Shown piece after piece: positions 25,955-34,534 of a stretch of 64,000 nucleotides of DNA. Source of the stretch: JALHFZ01 sp963674625 (GTDB lineage Bacteria; Synergistota; Synergistia; Synergistales; Aminobacteriaceae). Every line of letters begins with the position of its first letter. The stretch's first letter is position 1. The translations under genes were made by a program, and so were the position numbers. The stretch is taken from positions 558,001 through 622,000 of the forward strand of contig CAXXXO010000004.1 in assembly GCA_963674625.2 (NCBI GenBank), in the 5' to 3' direction. The notes under the pieces are model-generated. The model ran no database searches, had not been told where the DNA came from, and saw only the letters and a list, made by a program, of their open reading frames with translations.

Positions 25955-27151
25955 CTACTTCTGAATGATTGCCTTCTTTCCGTAGGGTTCGATCTGCTCC
26001 TTTGGGAACTGGTCGACCTTCGCGTAGATATACTCCAGCCTTGGCAGATCCTTGAACATGGAGAAGTCGGCGATTCCCTCCGTCTTCTGAAGATCGAGCC
26101 TCCGGAGCCGCTGAAGGCCGGCTATCCCCTCGGGGTTTTTCACCTTCGAACCCTCCACATCGAGGGCTGTCAGCTTCTCCAGACCGCTGAAGGCTGCGAG
26201 ATCGATGGTGCCGCTGACGCTTTCGAGGACGATCTCCGTCAGATTGGGGCATTTTGCCAGGGGGGTGAAGTCGAGAATATCCTCCCGCAGCATTTTGACC
26301 TCCTTCAGCTTGGGCATTGATTCGACGTACTCCAGGGTGTCGAGCTTCGAGAGTCCTCCCCGGAGACTTTCAAGATTGACGAGCTTCGCGAGGGGGGAAT
26401 AATCCTCGAATTTCGTGGCGTAAATCCAGATTTCCTGCAGTCCCGTGAGATTTCCCACGGGGGTCATATCCTTCGCGGGGATCGAATAGAGGCTCAGTTT
26501 CTTCATCTTCGTCAGTCCCGCGATGGGGGAGAGGTCTTCGACTTTCGTCATGTAGAGGTCGAGGTCCTCGAGGGCTTCTAGGCCGGCGAGCACGGAGATG
26601 TCGGTGATGGGCGCGTTGTAGAAGTTCAGCTTTTTCAGCTTCGCCTTTCCCTCCAGGGGGGTAATGTCCTCAATGGTCTTCGGCTGCATGAAGAACACAA
26701 GCTCCTCGAGGTCGTTCATCCCCTTGAGGAAGGAGAGGTCGGGGTACTCCACCTGCCGGAGGTGCAGCTTTTTCATGTTGACGAGAGCGCCGAGAGGGGC
26801 AAGGGTCGTCACTCCCTTGAGACGCTCCAGCTTCAGATAGGTGAGATTGGAGAGAGACGAAAGGGGGGAGAGATCCGTCACGCCGTCGGCGGATTCGATC
26901 TCGATGCCTGTGAGCACATCCGCCAGGGGGGGGAGTTTCGCGAGGTCCTCGTCCTTTATGCCGCTGCCGAGGCGGAGGGGCTTCCCTTTTTTAATGTCGG
27001 GGTCCACCCGGATCTTGGCAACAAATTCGTCCGTCAGGCCGTCGGTGACCTTGGGACCGAAGGTGGAGCTCCCCGTGTATTTCGGTTCAGCAGCCCAGGC
27101 CGACGCCGCGAAGAGCAGAAGGCACGCCAACACCGCAAAAAGAATTTCCAT
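25955..27151 (-). CDS. Secreted leucine-rich-repeat protein
   Basis: 398 residues: signal peptide (about 1-21) followed by about twelve internalin-like leucine-rich repeats of roughly 22-23 residues (for example LTKMKKLSLYSIPAKDMTPV and LEALEDLDLYMTKVEDLSPI). It has no LPxTG or other wall anchor, so it is probably periplasmic or surface-associated. LRR solenoids bind proteins or glycans; the ligand is unknown. AAAGGA lies before the ATG at 27151. It sits in the envelope-gene run between the GIDE gene and the small LuxR regulator. Confidence 0.85.
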   Translation of the reverse strand: MEILFAVLACLLLFAASAWAAEPKYTGSSTFGPKVTDGLTDEFVAKIRVDPDIKKGKPLRLGSGIKDEDLAKLPPLADVLTGIEIESADGVTDLSPLSSLSNLTYLKLERLKGVTTLAPLGALVNMKKLHLRQVEYPDLSFLKGMNDLEELVFFMQPKTIEDITPLEGKAKLKKLNFYNAPITDISVLAGLEALEDLDLYMTKVEDLSPIAGLTKMKKLSLYSIPAKDMTPVGNLTGLQEIWIYATKFEDYSPLAKLVNLESLRGGLSKLDTLEYVESMPKLKEVKMLREDILDFTPLAKCPNLTEIVLESVSGTIDLAAFSGLEKLTALDVEGSKVKNPEGIAGLQRLRRLDLQKTEGIADFSMFKDLPRLEYIYAKVDQFPKEQIEPYGKKAIIQK

Positions 27152-27187
27152 TTCCTTTCTTCCTCCCATAATAATTGCCTCCCTTCC

Positions 27188-27976
27188 TTATTTCCAAAGG
27201 AGCGCCACGGCGACTCCCACGACCATGAGACCGATTCCGAGGTAGAGAAACATCTTCGCTTTGCCCTGCTCCCCTGCAGTCACTTCATCCTCGGTTTTTA
27301 CCGAGATGATGAATGGTTTTCCCTTTTCAGAAGGCCTTCCGATGTGAAGCTCTCCGGCGGAGGTACGAAACTCTCCCACGACGTAGAGGGGATGGCCGAG
27401 GGGGATGATCCGCTCTTTGTACCGGAAGCCCAGGGTCCGTACCCCCGAGGGGGCTGAAAAACGGACGCCGAAAAACGAGTAGGTTTTCTTGTCGTCATAG
27501 GGCTCGAACCGGTCGGTTCCGTCCTTAAGCTGGAGATCCGCTCCGTCAAGGTCGAGGGCAACCCGGATCTCTCCGTCCTTCAAGTAGAGAGGAGACGGGC
27601 TCTTCTGGGAGGAGACCTGCTCGGAGGCGCGGACGCGGCGTCTTTGCGTGTTTCCGTCCTTGTCCCTCGTGACCTCTTCCTTTTCGTACTCGCGGGTTAC
27701 GGATGCCTCGTAGTAGGCGCAGACCTGGCTGCTGTAGGGGGCCCTCACCTCTCCGTCGGCGTCTGCCTTCCCGTTCGTCTCCACAATATCCCGGTATCCT
27801 TCTGCAAGCCCTTCGCTGCTGAGATTTTCCAGGTTTGCCGCGAGCTCCGGAAGAGAGACGGCCTTCATGAACTTGAGCTCCGTCACCTTGCTTTCCGTCT
27901 TCTTTTTCTGCACAACGGCAAGGTAGGCCCCCAGCGCCGCAATAAGCGCTCCTATTACAAGAGCGGTCATATTCAT
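27188..27976 (-). CDS. GIDE-domain membrane protein
   Basis: 262 residues with an N-terminal membrane helix (3-22), a central GIDE-type domain of about 180 residues (APYSSQVCAYYEASVTREYE, FRYKERIIPLGHPLYVVGE) and a C-terminal membrane helix. The domain is shared with eukaryotic MUL1 E3 ligases, but bacterial members lack the RING finger, as here, so ubiquitin chemistry is not implied. Such genes often travel with LemA- or PspA-type envelope proteins. Thirteen bases separate it from the YbjN-like gene. Function unknown. Confidence 0.8.
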   Translation of the reverse strand: MNMTALVIGALIAALGAYLAVVQKKKTESKVTELKFMKAVSLPELAANLENLSSEGLAEGYRDIVETNGKADADGEVRAPYSSQVCAYYEASVTREYEKEEVTRDKDGNTQRRRVRASEQVSSQKSPSPLYLKDGEIRVALDLDGADLQLKDGTDRFEPYDDKKTYSFFGVRFSAPSGVRTLGFRYKERIIPLGHPLYVVGEFRTSAGELHIGRPSEKGKPFIISVKTEDEVTAGEQGKAKMFLYLGIGLMVVGVAVALLWK

Positions 27977-27988
27977 GGCTTTCTTCCC

Positions 27989-28447
27989 CTACTTGGCCCG
28001 GACACAGGAGTCGGATCCGTACTGCTCCCTGAGGATGTCGTCGTACTGGTCCGCATAGGCAGCCACCGTCTGGAGAGCCCCGACGAATTCACTCCTGTCG
28101 AGATTCGCGGCAGGCAGAGAACAGGAGAACATGACGGTATTGTCAAAGATAAGGGAAAAGCGGCCCAGGGGAAGATCCGAATTCATCCGGAGAAAGTCGC
28201 CGGCCACCTTGCAGGGGTCGACGTTCTCCGCGAGGTAGGAAAAGATCTTGACGAGAACATCTTCGGAATGCCAGGGGACCACCATCACCTGGATGGTGGC
28301 GCTCCCGAAGATGAAGGATGTGATGTTGTCCACCTTCATCAGGTCTCCTTCATCGAAAAGTTCCTTCAGCCAGGCGTCCGTCTTATGCCCCGCGCTCTTC
28401 AGAAGCTCCCCGTTTATTCCGTCCTCGAGCAGCGGAAATTTATGCAT
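27989..28447 (-). CDS. YbjN / type-III-chaperone-fold protein
   Basis: 152 residues, soluble, with the alternating beta/helix pattern of YbjN-like proteins (ITSFIFGSATIQVMVVPW, RFSLIFDNTVMFSCSLPAAN). YbjN-fold proteins are reported partners of PspA in comparative genomics of the phage-shock response, and here the gene overlaps pspA by eight bases. It may therefore be a regulator or chaperone of the PspA complex. GGAGGTGG precedes the ATG at 28447. Assignment rests on the pattern and the context more than on a sharp motif. Confidence 0.65.
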   Translation of the reverse strand: MHKFPLLEDGINGELLKSAGHKTDAWLKELFDEGDLMKVDNITSFIFGSATIQVMVVPWHSEDVLVKIFSYLAENVDPCKVAGDFLRMNSDLPLGRFSLIFDNTVMFSCSLPAANLDRSEFVGALQTVAAYADQYDDILREQYGSDSCVRAK

Positions 28448-29120
28448 TCGCTCCACCTCCCATGTTCATTTTTTCAAGCAGCTTCGCCATCTCGGCATCC
28501 ACCTGCTGGTCCTTTTCCATGGTCCTGAAGGGGTCGTCCGCCGGTCCTTCCCCGGAGAGCTCGGAGTAGGCCTGGGCTTCGGCTTCCATGCCTTCAATCT
28601 TCTTCTCCATCTTGTCGAACTTGGCGAAAGCCCCCTGGCCCACGGTGGTTCCGAGAATGGTGGAAAACTCCTTCTGGGTTTTCGCGGTCTGCGCCCTGGC
28701 GACGAGTGTCGACTGCTTCATCCTCGCCTCGTCCAGCTTTGCCTTGAGGGTGTCGAGCTGCATCCGCAGCTGGGATGTAGTGTTGGATGCCTGGGTCACC
28801 ATCCCTTGGTACTGCTGAACCTGCCCGTCATAGGTGACCTTTCTGGAGAGGGCTTGTTTGGCGAGGTCGCTGTTTCCTGCCTTCAGGGCCAGAGCGGCCT
28901 TGTCCTCCCACTGCCGGGACTGTTCGGCCGCGACTGCCTGCTGCTTCTGCAGGTTCTTCTCGTTGGCCATGGCCCTGGCCAGGGCGGAAGTGGCCTTGAC
29001 CAGAGCCTCTTCCATTTCGATGATCATCTGCTTCACCATTTTCTCCGGATCCTCCATACGGTCGAGCATATCGTTCACGTTCGCCTTGAAGATATCCGTC
29101 ACCCGAAGAAAAATGCTCAT
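28440..29120 (-). CDS. pspA: PspA/IM30 membrane-stress protein
   Basis: 226 residues with the ESCRT-III-like PspA fold: an N-terminal amphipathic segment (MSIFLRVTDIFKANVNDML), then long coiled-coil helices (about 25-190) and a short tail. It contains EDPEKMVKQMIIEMEE, a family landmark. PspA oligomers bind damaged inner membrane and keep up the proton gradient. No PspF, PspB or PspC is present, so regulation must differ from the enterobacterial system. It overlaps the YbjN-like gene and leads the YbjN-GIDE-LRR set. AAGGGAGGG precedes the ATG. Confidence 0.95.
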   Translation of the reverse strand: MSIFLRVTDIFKANVNDMLDRMEDPEKMVKQMIIEMEEALVKATSALARAMANEKNLQKQQAVAAEQSRQWEDKAALALKAGNSDLAKQALSRKVTYDGQVQQYQGMVTQASNTTSQLRMQLDTLKAKLDEARMKQSTLVARAQTAKTQKEFSTILGTTVGQGAFAKFDKMEKKIEGMEAEAQAYSELSGEGPADDPFRTMEKDQQVDAEMAKLLEKMNMGGGANA

Positions 29121-29205
29121 ACTTTCCCCTCCCTTTCGATTGTGTTCTTTTCTTTTGCCATTCCCGCTTTTCGAATTCTGTTTACCCAGTCTGTTGTAAG
29201 AATTT

Positions 29206-30738
29206 TCATTTTCCTGGAGGTGAACCCGTCACAACAATAGGATCCTTAAACTCATAGGTGTAGGCAGATTTGTCTGTGGCAAGGGCCGATTTTTTCAATA
29301 CGGGGTCGAGTCCAAGGGCTTTTTTTCTCGAAGTGTGGTCGGCTACCAGGGTATCCATGCGTTTTTGTGCATCCTTCAGCTGATCGAAAAAGGTCTTCCA
29401 TGCGGCGGCGGCGGCAATCTGTTCCGGGTGCTGCCATTTTTCAAGTCTGGTCAGTTCCTCCTGCGCTTTTTTGTAAGAGTCGCTTCCGGAAAGAGAGCTT
29501 TCAAGAATCCGCTTCAGCTCCGCCGCCCTTGCGCTTCCTCCACCTGCCCTATACCGGGCGGTACGGAGGGAATAACATTTTTCAGGTCCGTACTGCGCCA
29601 CCAACTGCATGAACTCTGCAACTTCCTTTCTCGTCAGGGATTCATCCTGCTGCAGGGCCTGTTTCCGCCCCTCCAGATCTTTTTCCTGCCCTGCCACCCG
29701 TGCAAGTTCGGCTCGCAGCAGAATCTCTATATTGATGATGATCGAGTCGAGAGCATCGTATTTTTTCCCCTCGAAAAGGGTGATTCCCTGAAACAAATTT
29801 CCCTCGAGAAGAGGTACAAAAATCTCGAGAAAAGCCTTCCGGACATCGAGGTAGTTTTGCCATTTCTCCTTATAAAGAGGAGTCCAGCGCACGACGGCGT
29901 CGGTTATTTCCTTTCTCAGAGCAGGATAGAGCTTTCCGGAGTCTGCCCAGTATTCAGAGAGAACCTGCATTCTCCGGCCGTCTGAAAAGCTGCCTCTGAG
30001 CTGTCGCCGGTCGCCGAGATATTTGGTCGTACTCACCAGGCTGGATGAAGCGCTCTGGATTTTATGTTTCATGACGGTAACTTCTTTGATCGAATTCTCA
30101 AGAGAGTTCTTGAAAGCCCCGAGGGCCGCTTCTCCCTGCGGAGGATTTTTTTGGCCCCTGGCCGCATTCCGCATGATCTCCTCGAGAGCATCGTTTATCC
30201 TCTTCATTTCTTCGGTGTAGACCTTCATTCGGAGAGGGGCATTGTCGATGTCCAGCTTGAGAGACTCTATCTGAATATTGATCTTGATGACCCGGTCCAG
30301 AACCTCTTCGACGGTGATGATCTCCCGGGCGAAACCCGTGAGATCACTTCCCTCCTGCATCAGCCCCTCATAGGCTGCCACATCGGCTTTCCCTTCCGCA
30401 GCCTTGGCGAGGGCTGTCCGCAGCTGCCTCAGGATATCTTCGAGTTCGGCTATGACGGGAGCGGAAAAAGTCTGATCCCTCAATTCAGTCCAGGCGCCTG
30501 TCATATCGGATTTTCTGACTTTCTTGGATCTGATCAGCCCTTCTACTCCCGCGATTCCGGCAAGGATCCGCTCCTCTGCAAGGGGGATACGGGATTCGGC
30601 TTCTGCAGCCAATTTCTTGTAATCTTGAGCTGGCGCAGCTTTCCCTGAAGGGAAAAAAGCTGCACCTGGAGATGCACCGGAAAGAACAAAGAAAAACGAG
30701 ACGGCGAGAAGGGACTTTTTGAATGGAGTTAATCTCAC
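29206..30738 (-). CDS. Secreted coiled-coil protein of unknown function
   Basis: 510 residues starting at a GTG (30738) behind AAAAGGGGG. It has a basic N-terminus and signal peptide (1-30), followed by almost wholly helical, charged sequence with long predicted coiled coils. No known domain. It lies between pspA and another secreted protein on the same strand, so an envelope role alongside the Psp-like set is likely. A start further upstream is open but would run into the preceding gene. Confidence 0.7.
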   Translation of the reverse strand: MRLTPFKKSLLAVSFFFVLSGASPGAAFFPSGKAAPAQDYKKLAAEAESRIPLAEERILAGIAGVEGLIRSKKVRKSDMTGAWTELRDQTFSAPVIAELEDILRQLRTALAKAAEGKADVAAYEGLMQEGSDLTGFAREIITVEEVLDRVIKINIQIESLKLDIDNAPLRMKVYTEEMKRINDALEEIMRNAARGQKNPPQGEAALGAFKNSLENSIKEVTVMKHKIQSASSSLVSTTKYLGDRRQLRGSFSDGRRMQVLSEYWADSGKLYPALRKEITDAVVRWTPLYKEKWQNYLDVRKAFLEIFVPLLEGNLFQGITLFEGKKYDALDSIIINIEILLRAELARVAGQEKDLEGRKQALQQDESLTRKEVAEFMQLVAQYGPEKCYSLRTARYRAGGGSARAAELKRILESSLSGSDSYKKAQEELTRLEKWQHPEQIAAAAAWKTFFDQLKDAQKRMDTLVADHTSRKKALGLDPVLKKSALATDKSAYTYEFKDPIVVTGSPPGK

Positions 30739-30754
30739 AGGATATCCCCCTTTT

Positions 30755-32113
30755 CTAGAAAGGCTGTTCAAAGTTGCTGATATACCATCGCTCCTTGTTT
30801 TTCCGGAGAAGATAGTGGGGTTTGGGAGAACCGTACTGCCTGCCCTTCTCATTCCAGGCACGGCTGGTCACTGTGGCCTGTTCCACCAGGACGTCCGATA
30901 TTTCCCTGATCTTCTCCTTCTGCTCTTCGTCCAGGAAGAAATCCTCCACGCCCGTCCCCGAATCAAAACCCTTCAGCACCTCGACCTCGGCCTTGTCGGT
31001 GGTGACGTGGACGTAGAACGTGGCGAACCGTTCGAGATGAAGATCCCAGTGATAGCGGATCAGAGACATCCCCGTCCGGGTTTTTCTGCGGTCGGGGTCA
31101 ATGCAGTCGAGGAAAAGATCGAAGTTTTTCTCTTTAACGGAAGCGGCGAAAATCTCCACCAGCCGTTCCGGTTCCACATCCGCAGGGATTGACCTGACCG
31201 TATACAGGGGGCTTTTGATATCCTCCATTCGATTCTCCCCGGCAAAAACGCCCCCTTCCTCCAGGGAGGCATCGTAGAAGGCGAAGGTGATTCCCGGAAT
31301 ATAGATCGCCACAGGGCTGACCACCCATCCCCACTGGGGAGCGACGGTCTTTATCTTTTCCGCCTGGGGAATGACCATCTCAACTCCTATGATTTTTCCG
31401 AGAAGGGTCCATTTCCCCTCCTCGGGGAAGTCGCGGTTGACGAGCCGTCGATACCGCTTCACCGCCTCGTAGGGGCCGAGCCAGTTCCGGTTCGATATCT
31501 CGACGAAGTAGTACCCTTTCGCTCCCGTTCCAACCGAGACGAATTCTCTTCCGAGATCGATGAACTGATTGGCGGGATATTCGAAATCTTCGAGGATGAC
31601 ATAATGGTCCCTGAGGTCCTCGATGGAAACGGCTCCTCTGTCGGGGGCCGGGAAGGCCTTCGGCAGAGATGTCGGCCCCGCAAGGATCTGCCCGGTAAAA
31701 TCCTTCCATTCCCTGTCGGCGATGTCTCCGAAGAGTTTTTTCAGCTTCTGCTCGTTCTCCCGGTAGGCGAGCATGCCGGGTGTGATCTCCATGAAGTCCC
31801 CCTTGCTCTTCATGAGTGCAAGCTTGCCCCGCTGAAAGAGTTCCTCCACGGCGGGGTCCTCGGGGTACTTTTCCTTCAGGGCCTTGATCCTGTTGAGGGC
31901 TTCCTGGTCTTCATACCCAAGCCGAAAGGCCTGCCCCCGGAAACGGATCAGCCGATCCTCAAACTTTTTCAGGAAGAACTCCGCCCTTGTCAGATCATTC
32001 TTCGGCGCCAGGTCGGCGCATTCGCCCCTTGCCGGGGGGAAGCAAAGCGGAGAAATAACAAGAAGGAAGAGAAGAAAACAGAGGAAGGAAAGGTTTCGCC
32101 GGTTTACGGTCAT
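30755..32113 (-). CDS. Secreted protein of unknown function
   Basis: 452 residues with a hydrophobic signal peptide (about 8-30), an N-terminal helical section and a C-terminal mixed domain (TVRSIPADVEPERLVEIFAA and HYLLRKNKERWYISNFEQPF). I recognise no family; the C-terminal part resembles NTF2-like or DUF4878-like lipoprotein domains only loosely. CAGGAG lies ten bases before the ATG at 32113. The next gene on the strand follows 16 bases downstream, so this gene probably heads a unit with the coiled-coil protein. Confidence 0.7.
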   Translation of the reverse strand: MTVNRRNLSFLCFLLFLLVISPLCFPPARGECADLAPKNDLTRAEFFLKKFEDRLIRFRGQAFRLGYEDQEALNRIKALKEKYPEDPAVEELFQRGKLALMKSKGDFMEITPGMLAYRENEQKLKKLFGDIADREWKDFTGQILAGPTSLPKAFPAPDRGAVSIEDLRDHYVILEDFEYPANQFIDLGREFVSVGTGAKGYYFVEISNRNWLGPYEAVKRYRRLVNRDFPEEGKWTLLGKIIGVEMVIPQAEKIKTVAPQWGWVVSPVAIYIPGITFAFYDASLEEGGVFAGENRMEDIKSPLYTVRSIPADVEPERLVEIFAASVKEKNFDLFLDCIDPDRRKTRTGMSLIRYHWDLHLERFATFYVHVTTDKAEVEVLKGFDSGTGVEDFFLDEEQKEKIREISDVLVEQATVTSRAWNEKGRQYGSPKPHYLLRKNKERWYISNFEQPF

Positions 32114-32205
32114 GAAAATCATCTCCTGCAGAATTCAGTCTCTGGTCATCCGTAATCAGACTAAACCCTCAGGGGCCTTTCGTCCTCACCCGACCAGAAC
32201 AAAAA

Positions 32206-32249
32206 GGGTGGGATTTCCCACCCCTGAACAGGGGTGATATTTCCCACCC
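32206..32249. terminator. Hairpin cluster with two alternative right arms
   Basis: GGGTGGG (32206-32212) can pair with CCCACCC at 32217-32223 or with a second copy at 32243-32249, and between them ACCCC/GGGGT forms its own hairpin. On the minus strand five T residues follow (32201-32205). It lies between the 12-helix regulator and the secreted protein, so termination or attenuation is likely. Confidence 0.55.
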
Positions 32250-32290
32250 TTCGCTTCAAAGCTCTGACAGGGGATATTGCGGAAGGGAAC

Positions 32291-33724
32291 TTACGAAATT
32301 TTCTTTTTCAGCTCTGTGCGGTTGGCAATTCCCGTTTTGCGGTAGATGTTGCGCAGATGAAATTTGAGTGTATTTCGGGAAATGAAAAGTTCGGAACAGA
32401 TAATGCCGTCATTTTTTCCCTGAAGAAGCAGAAGGGAAATTTCCGTCTCCTGCCTGGTGAGGCGGTAGGCCATCAGGCGGATGCGTCGGGCCATCTCCCC
32501 TTCTTTTTCATCCTTTTCGCTCGAAGGGGGCTCATCCGCAGGAGCGGCCTCCGCCTCTTCCCCTGTCCGTCCCGCAGAGACTCCGTTCCATAGAAGGGGT
32601 ATTTCGTGGCCGTCCCAGAGGGCGAGCAGAAGCAGCAGGAGAAGGAGGGCAAAAAACATCAGCGTGATGAGCGCCTCTTCTCCGGACAAAAAAGCCCTTC
32701 TTCCCGTGACGAGAAGATGCAGATGAGATCCGGCCCCGGCGACGACGATGATGAAAAGCCCCCGATGAATTACGGCGCTTCGTCTTTTCCCGGCCAGAGA
32801 GGCGAAGCGGAAAAGGAGAAGCCAGGCATAGAGGTCGAGAAAAGCGAGCCCTCCCTCGAGCAGAAGCCTTGAGACATACCGGAAGGGGGAAAAGGAAAAG
32901 AGAAAGAGAGAAAGGACGATGAAAGGAAAGGCCCCCCGATAGAAATTTGAAAGGGACGCCCGGGGATAGTACCGGAAAACGGCCGCCACCCCGAGGCAGG
33001 AGAACATCCTGACCCAGTCCGCAAACTGGTCCGCCCGGGGAAAGGGAGAAGGAAAAATCTCGGGAAACACGCTCATGAGAAATCCGTTGGCTCCGTAAAA
33101 ACAAAAGAGAAAGAGACCGATTCTCCAGAAGGGAAGGTCAGGGGCATCCTCCTGCGGAGGGGGAAGTCCGCCGTCTCCCTTTCTCTTGCCGGTCCTGTCG
33201 ATGGAAAGGAAGAGACCGGCCGAGAGGAGCGGTGCCAGGAAAAGCAGGAGAAAAGCGTTCAGCATGGATGACAGAAAGATCAGAAAGGCCGCAGCGAGAG
33301 GTGAAAGGCCGAAAACCAGTGCCACGTCCTCGCAAAGAAACGTGCTGAGGAGCTCACTCCACTGTCCGATGAGAAGAGCGGATCCGGAGGCTGAAAGAAG
33401 CACCCCGGCAGCGGCAGCAGAGGGGAAAATATCTGACGAAAAAAAAGATGCCAGGAACAGAAGGACGGGCAGGGAGAGGGTCATCCCTGCTGCCGCAAGA
33501 AAAAGGGGCCGGCCGGATGGAAGTGATGCTTTTTCGGAGAACTCCCAGCCGCGGAGGAGGTAGGTAAGGGCATGAACGGCAAGAAAAAGGACGATGAAGT
33601 CCGTTTTTCCATAGACTCTTCCGGCCGGAGAGGTAAAGAGACCAGTGTCGAGAAAAAGCGACTGCATCCATGCAAAAAGAAGGCCAAACCCGAGGGAGAC
33701 CGTTCCGATCCGGTACATTCTCAT
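32291..33724 (-). CDS. Membrane-embedded LuxR-type regulator, 12 helices
   Basis: 477 residues: about twelve hydrophobic helices (10-385) in an MFS-like arrangement, an acidic linker (AEAAPADEPPSSEKDEKEGE) and a C-terminal LuxR/GerE HTH (TRQETEISLLLLQGKND, RNTLKFHLRNIYRKTGIANR). Such one-component regulators with a transporter-like sensor are known from several anaerobes. The membrane part probably senses a small molecule and the HTH stays tethered at the membrane. It is divergent from rubrerythrin and stands beside the envelope genes. GAGG lies before the ATG at 33724. Confidence 0.85.
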   Translation of the reverse strand: MRMYRIGTVSLGFGLLFAWMQSLFLDTGLFTSPAGRVYGKTDFIVLFLAVHALTYLLRGWEFSEKASLPSGRPLFLAAAGMTLSLPVLLFLASFFSSDIFPSAAAAGVLLSASGSALLIGQWSELLSTFLCEDVALVFGLSPLAAAFLIFLSSMLNAFLLLFLAPLLSAGLFLSIDRTGKRKGDGGLPPPQEDAPDLPFWRIGLFLFCFYGANGFLMSVFPEIFPSPFPRADQFADWVRMFSCLGVAAVFRYYPRASLSNFYRGAFPFIVLSLFLFSFSPFRYVSRLLLEGGLAFLDLYAWLLLFRFASLAGKRRSAVIHRGLFIIVVAGAGSHLHLLVTGRRAFLSGEEALITLMFFALLLLLLLLALWDGHEIPLLWNGVSAGRTGEEAEAAPADEPPSSEKDEKEGEMARRIRLMAYRLTRQETEISLLLLQGKNDGIICSELFISRNTLKFHLRNIYRKTGIANRTELKKKIS

Positions 33725-33873
33725 TCAGAAACCTCAATGGAAAGTCTATTCGTTCAAAGATCTTCATACTTCTCTTAAAACTATAGCATTTCTTCTTCTT
33801 TCCGTCATCTTCAATGTTGTGGTATGCTTTTCCAGAGGAAATTTATTGATTTTTTATCCGGGGAGGAAAAACC

Positions 33874-34428
33874 ATGGCCGTCAAAAACGCAATGACAACA
33901 GAGTTTCTTCGTTCCGCCTACGGCGGAGAGAGCATGGCCCACATGCGCTATCTCGGCTGGGCCGACAAAGCCGATAAAGAGGGCTTTCCGAAAATAGCAA
34001 GACTCTTCCGGGCAGTTGCCTTCGCCGAGCAGGTGCACGCCACCAACCATTTCGTCGTTTTGAACGGAGACGTGACGGACTGCGCCCTGACTGCAGGAGG
34101 GGTCTTCGGCATGAAGACCACCGCCGAGAATCTCGTGGGAGCCATCGCCGGCGAGGAACATGAAATCGACCAGATGTACCCTGTCTATTACGAGGCCGCA
34201 AAGTTCCAGGGGGAAAAAGATGCCATGCGCTCCTTCAACTTCGCCCTCCAGGCCGAGAAGCAGCACGCCGAGTTCTACCGCCGGGCCCGGGCGAGCGCAC
34301 TCGAAGGGAAAGACCTCGAGTTCGAGTCCGTCCACATCTGCCCGGTATGCGGCCACACCATCGCCGACGAGGCCCCGGACAAGTGCCCCGTCTGCGGCGT
34401 GGCGAAGGAAAAGTACGTCCGGTTCTAA
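33874..34428 (+). CDS. rbr: Rubrerythrin
   Basis: 184 residues: a ferritin-like four-helix domain with the di-iron ligands in FAEQVHATNH and EEHEID, and a second E-H pair in AEKQHAEFY. A C-terminal rubredoxin-like domain has the two CPVCG loops. It reduces hydrogen peroxide in the cytosol of anaerobes using electrons from rubredoxin or ferredoxin. A GGGGAGG site precedes the ATG. It is a single gene ending at a hairpin. Confidence 0.96.
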   Translation: MAVKNAMTTEFLRSAYGGESMAHMRYLGWADKADKEGFPKIARLFRAVAFAEQVHATNHFVVLNGDVTDCALTAGGVFGMKTTAENLVGAIAGEEHEIDQMYPVYYEAAKFQGEKDAMRSFNFALQAEKQHAEFYRRARASALEGKDLEFESVHICPVCGHTIADEAPDKCPVCGVAKEKYVRF

Positions 34429-34450
34429 GGGCTGAAGCGAAGAAAAACCG

Positions 34451-34499
34451 AAAGATGAAGGGGATATCCCAGAAATGCCGGGTTTCCCCCTTCATCTTT
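34451..34499. terminator. Bidirectional terminator between rbr and citF
   Basis: AAAGATGAAGGGG and CCCCTTCATCTTT form a 13-bp stem with further inner pairing (ATCCC/GGGTT), followed by T runs in both directions. Confidence 0.8.
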
Positions 34500-34534
34500 T
34501 TCTCTCATGCGCCGGAACCGGTTTTCCTCCGGGA

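Noticed and set aside
25626..26252. Longer 208-codon version of the small LuxR gene
   Set aside because: The added N-terminus overlaps the LRR gene and is low-complexity; the ATG at 25922 has a ribosome site and the homology starts there.
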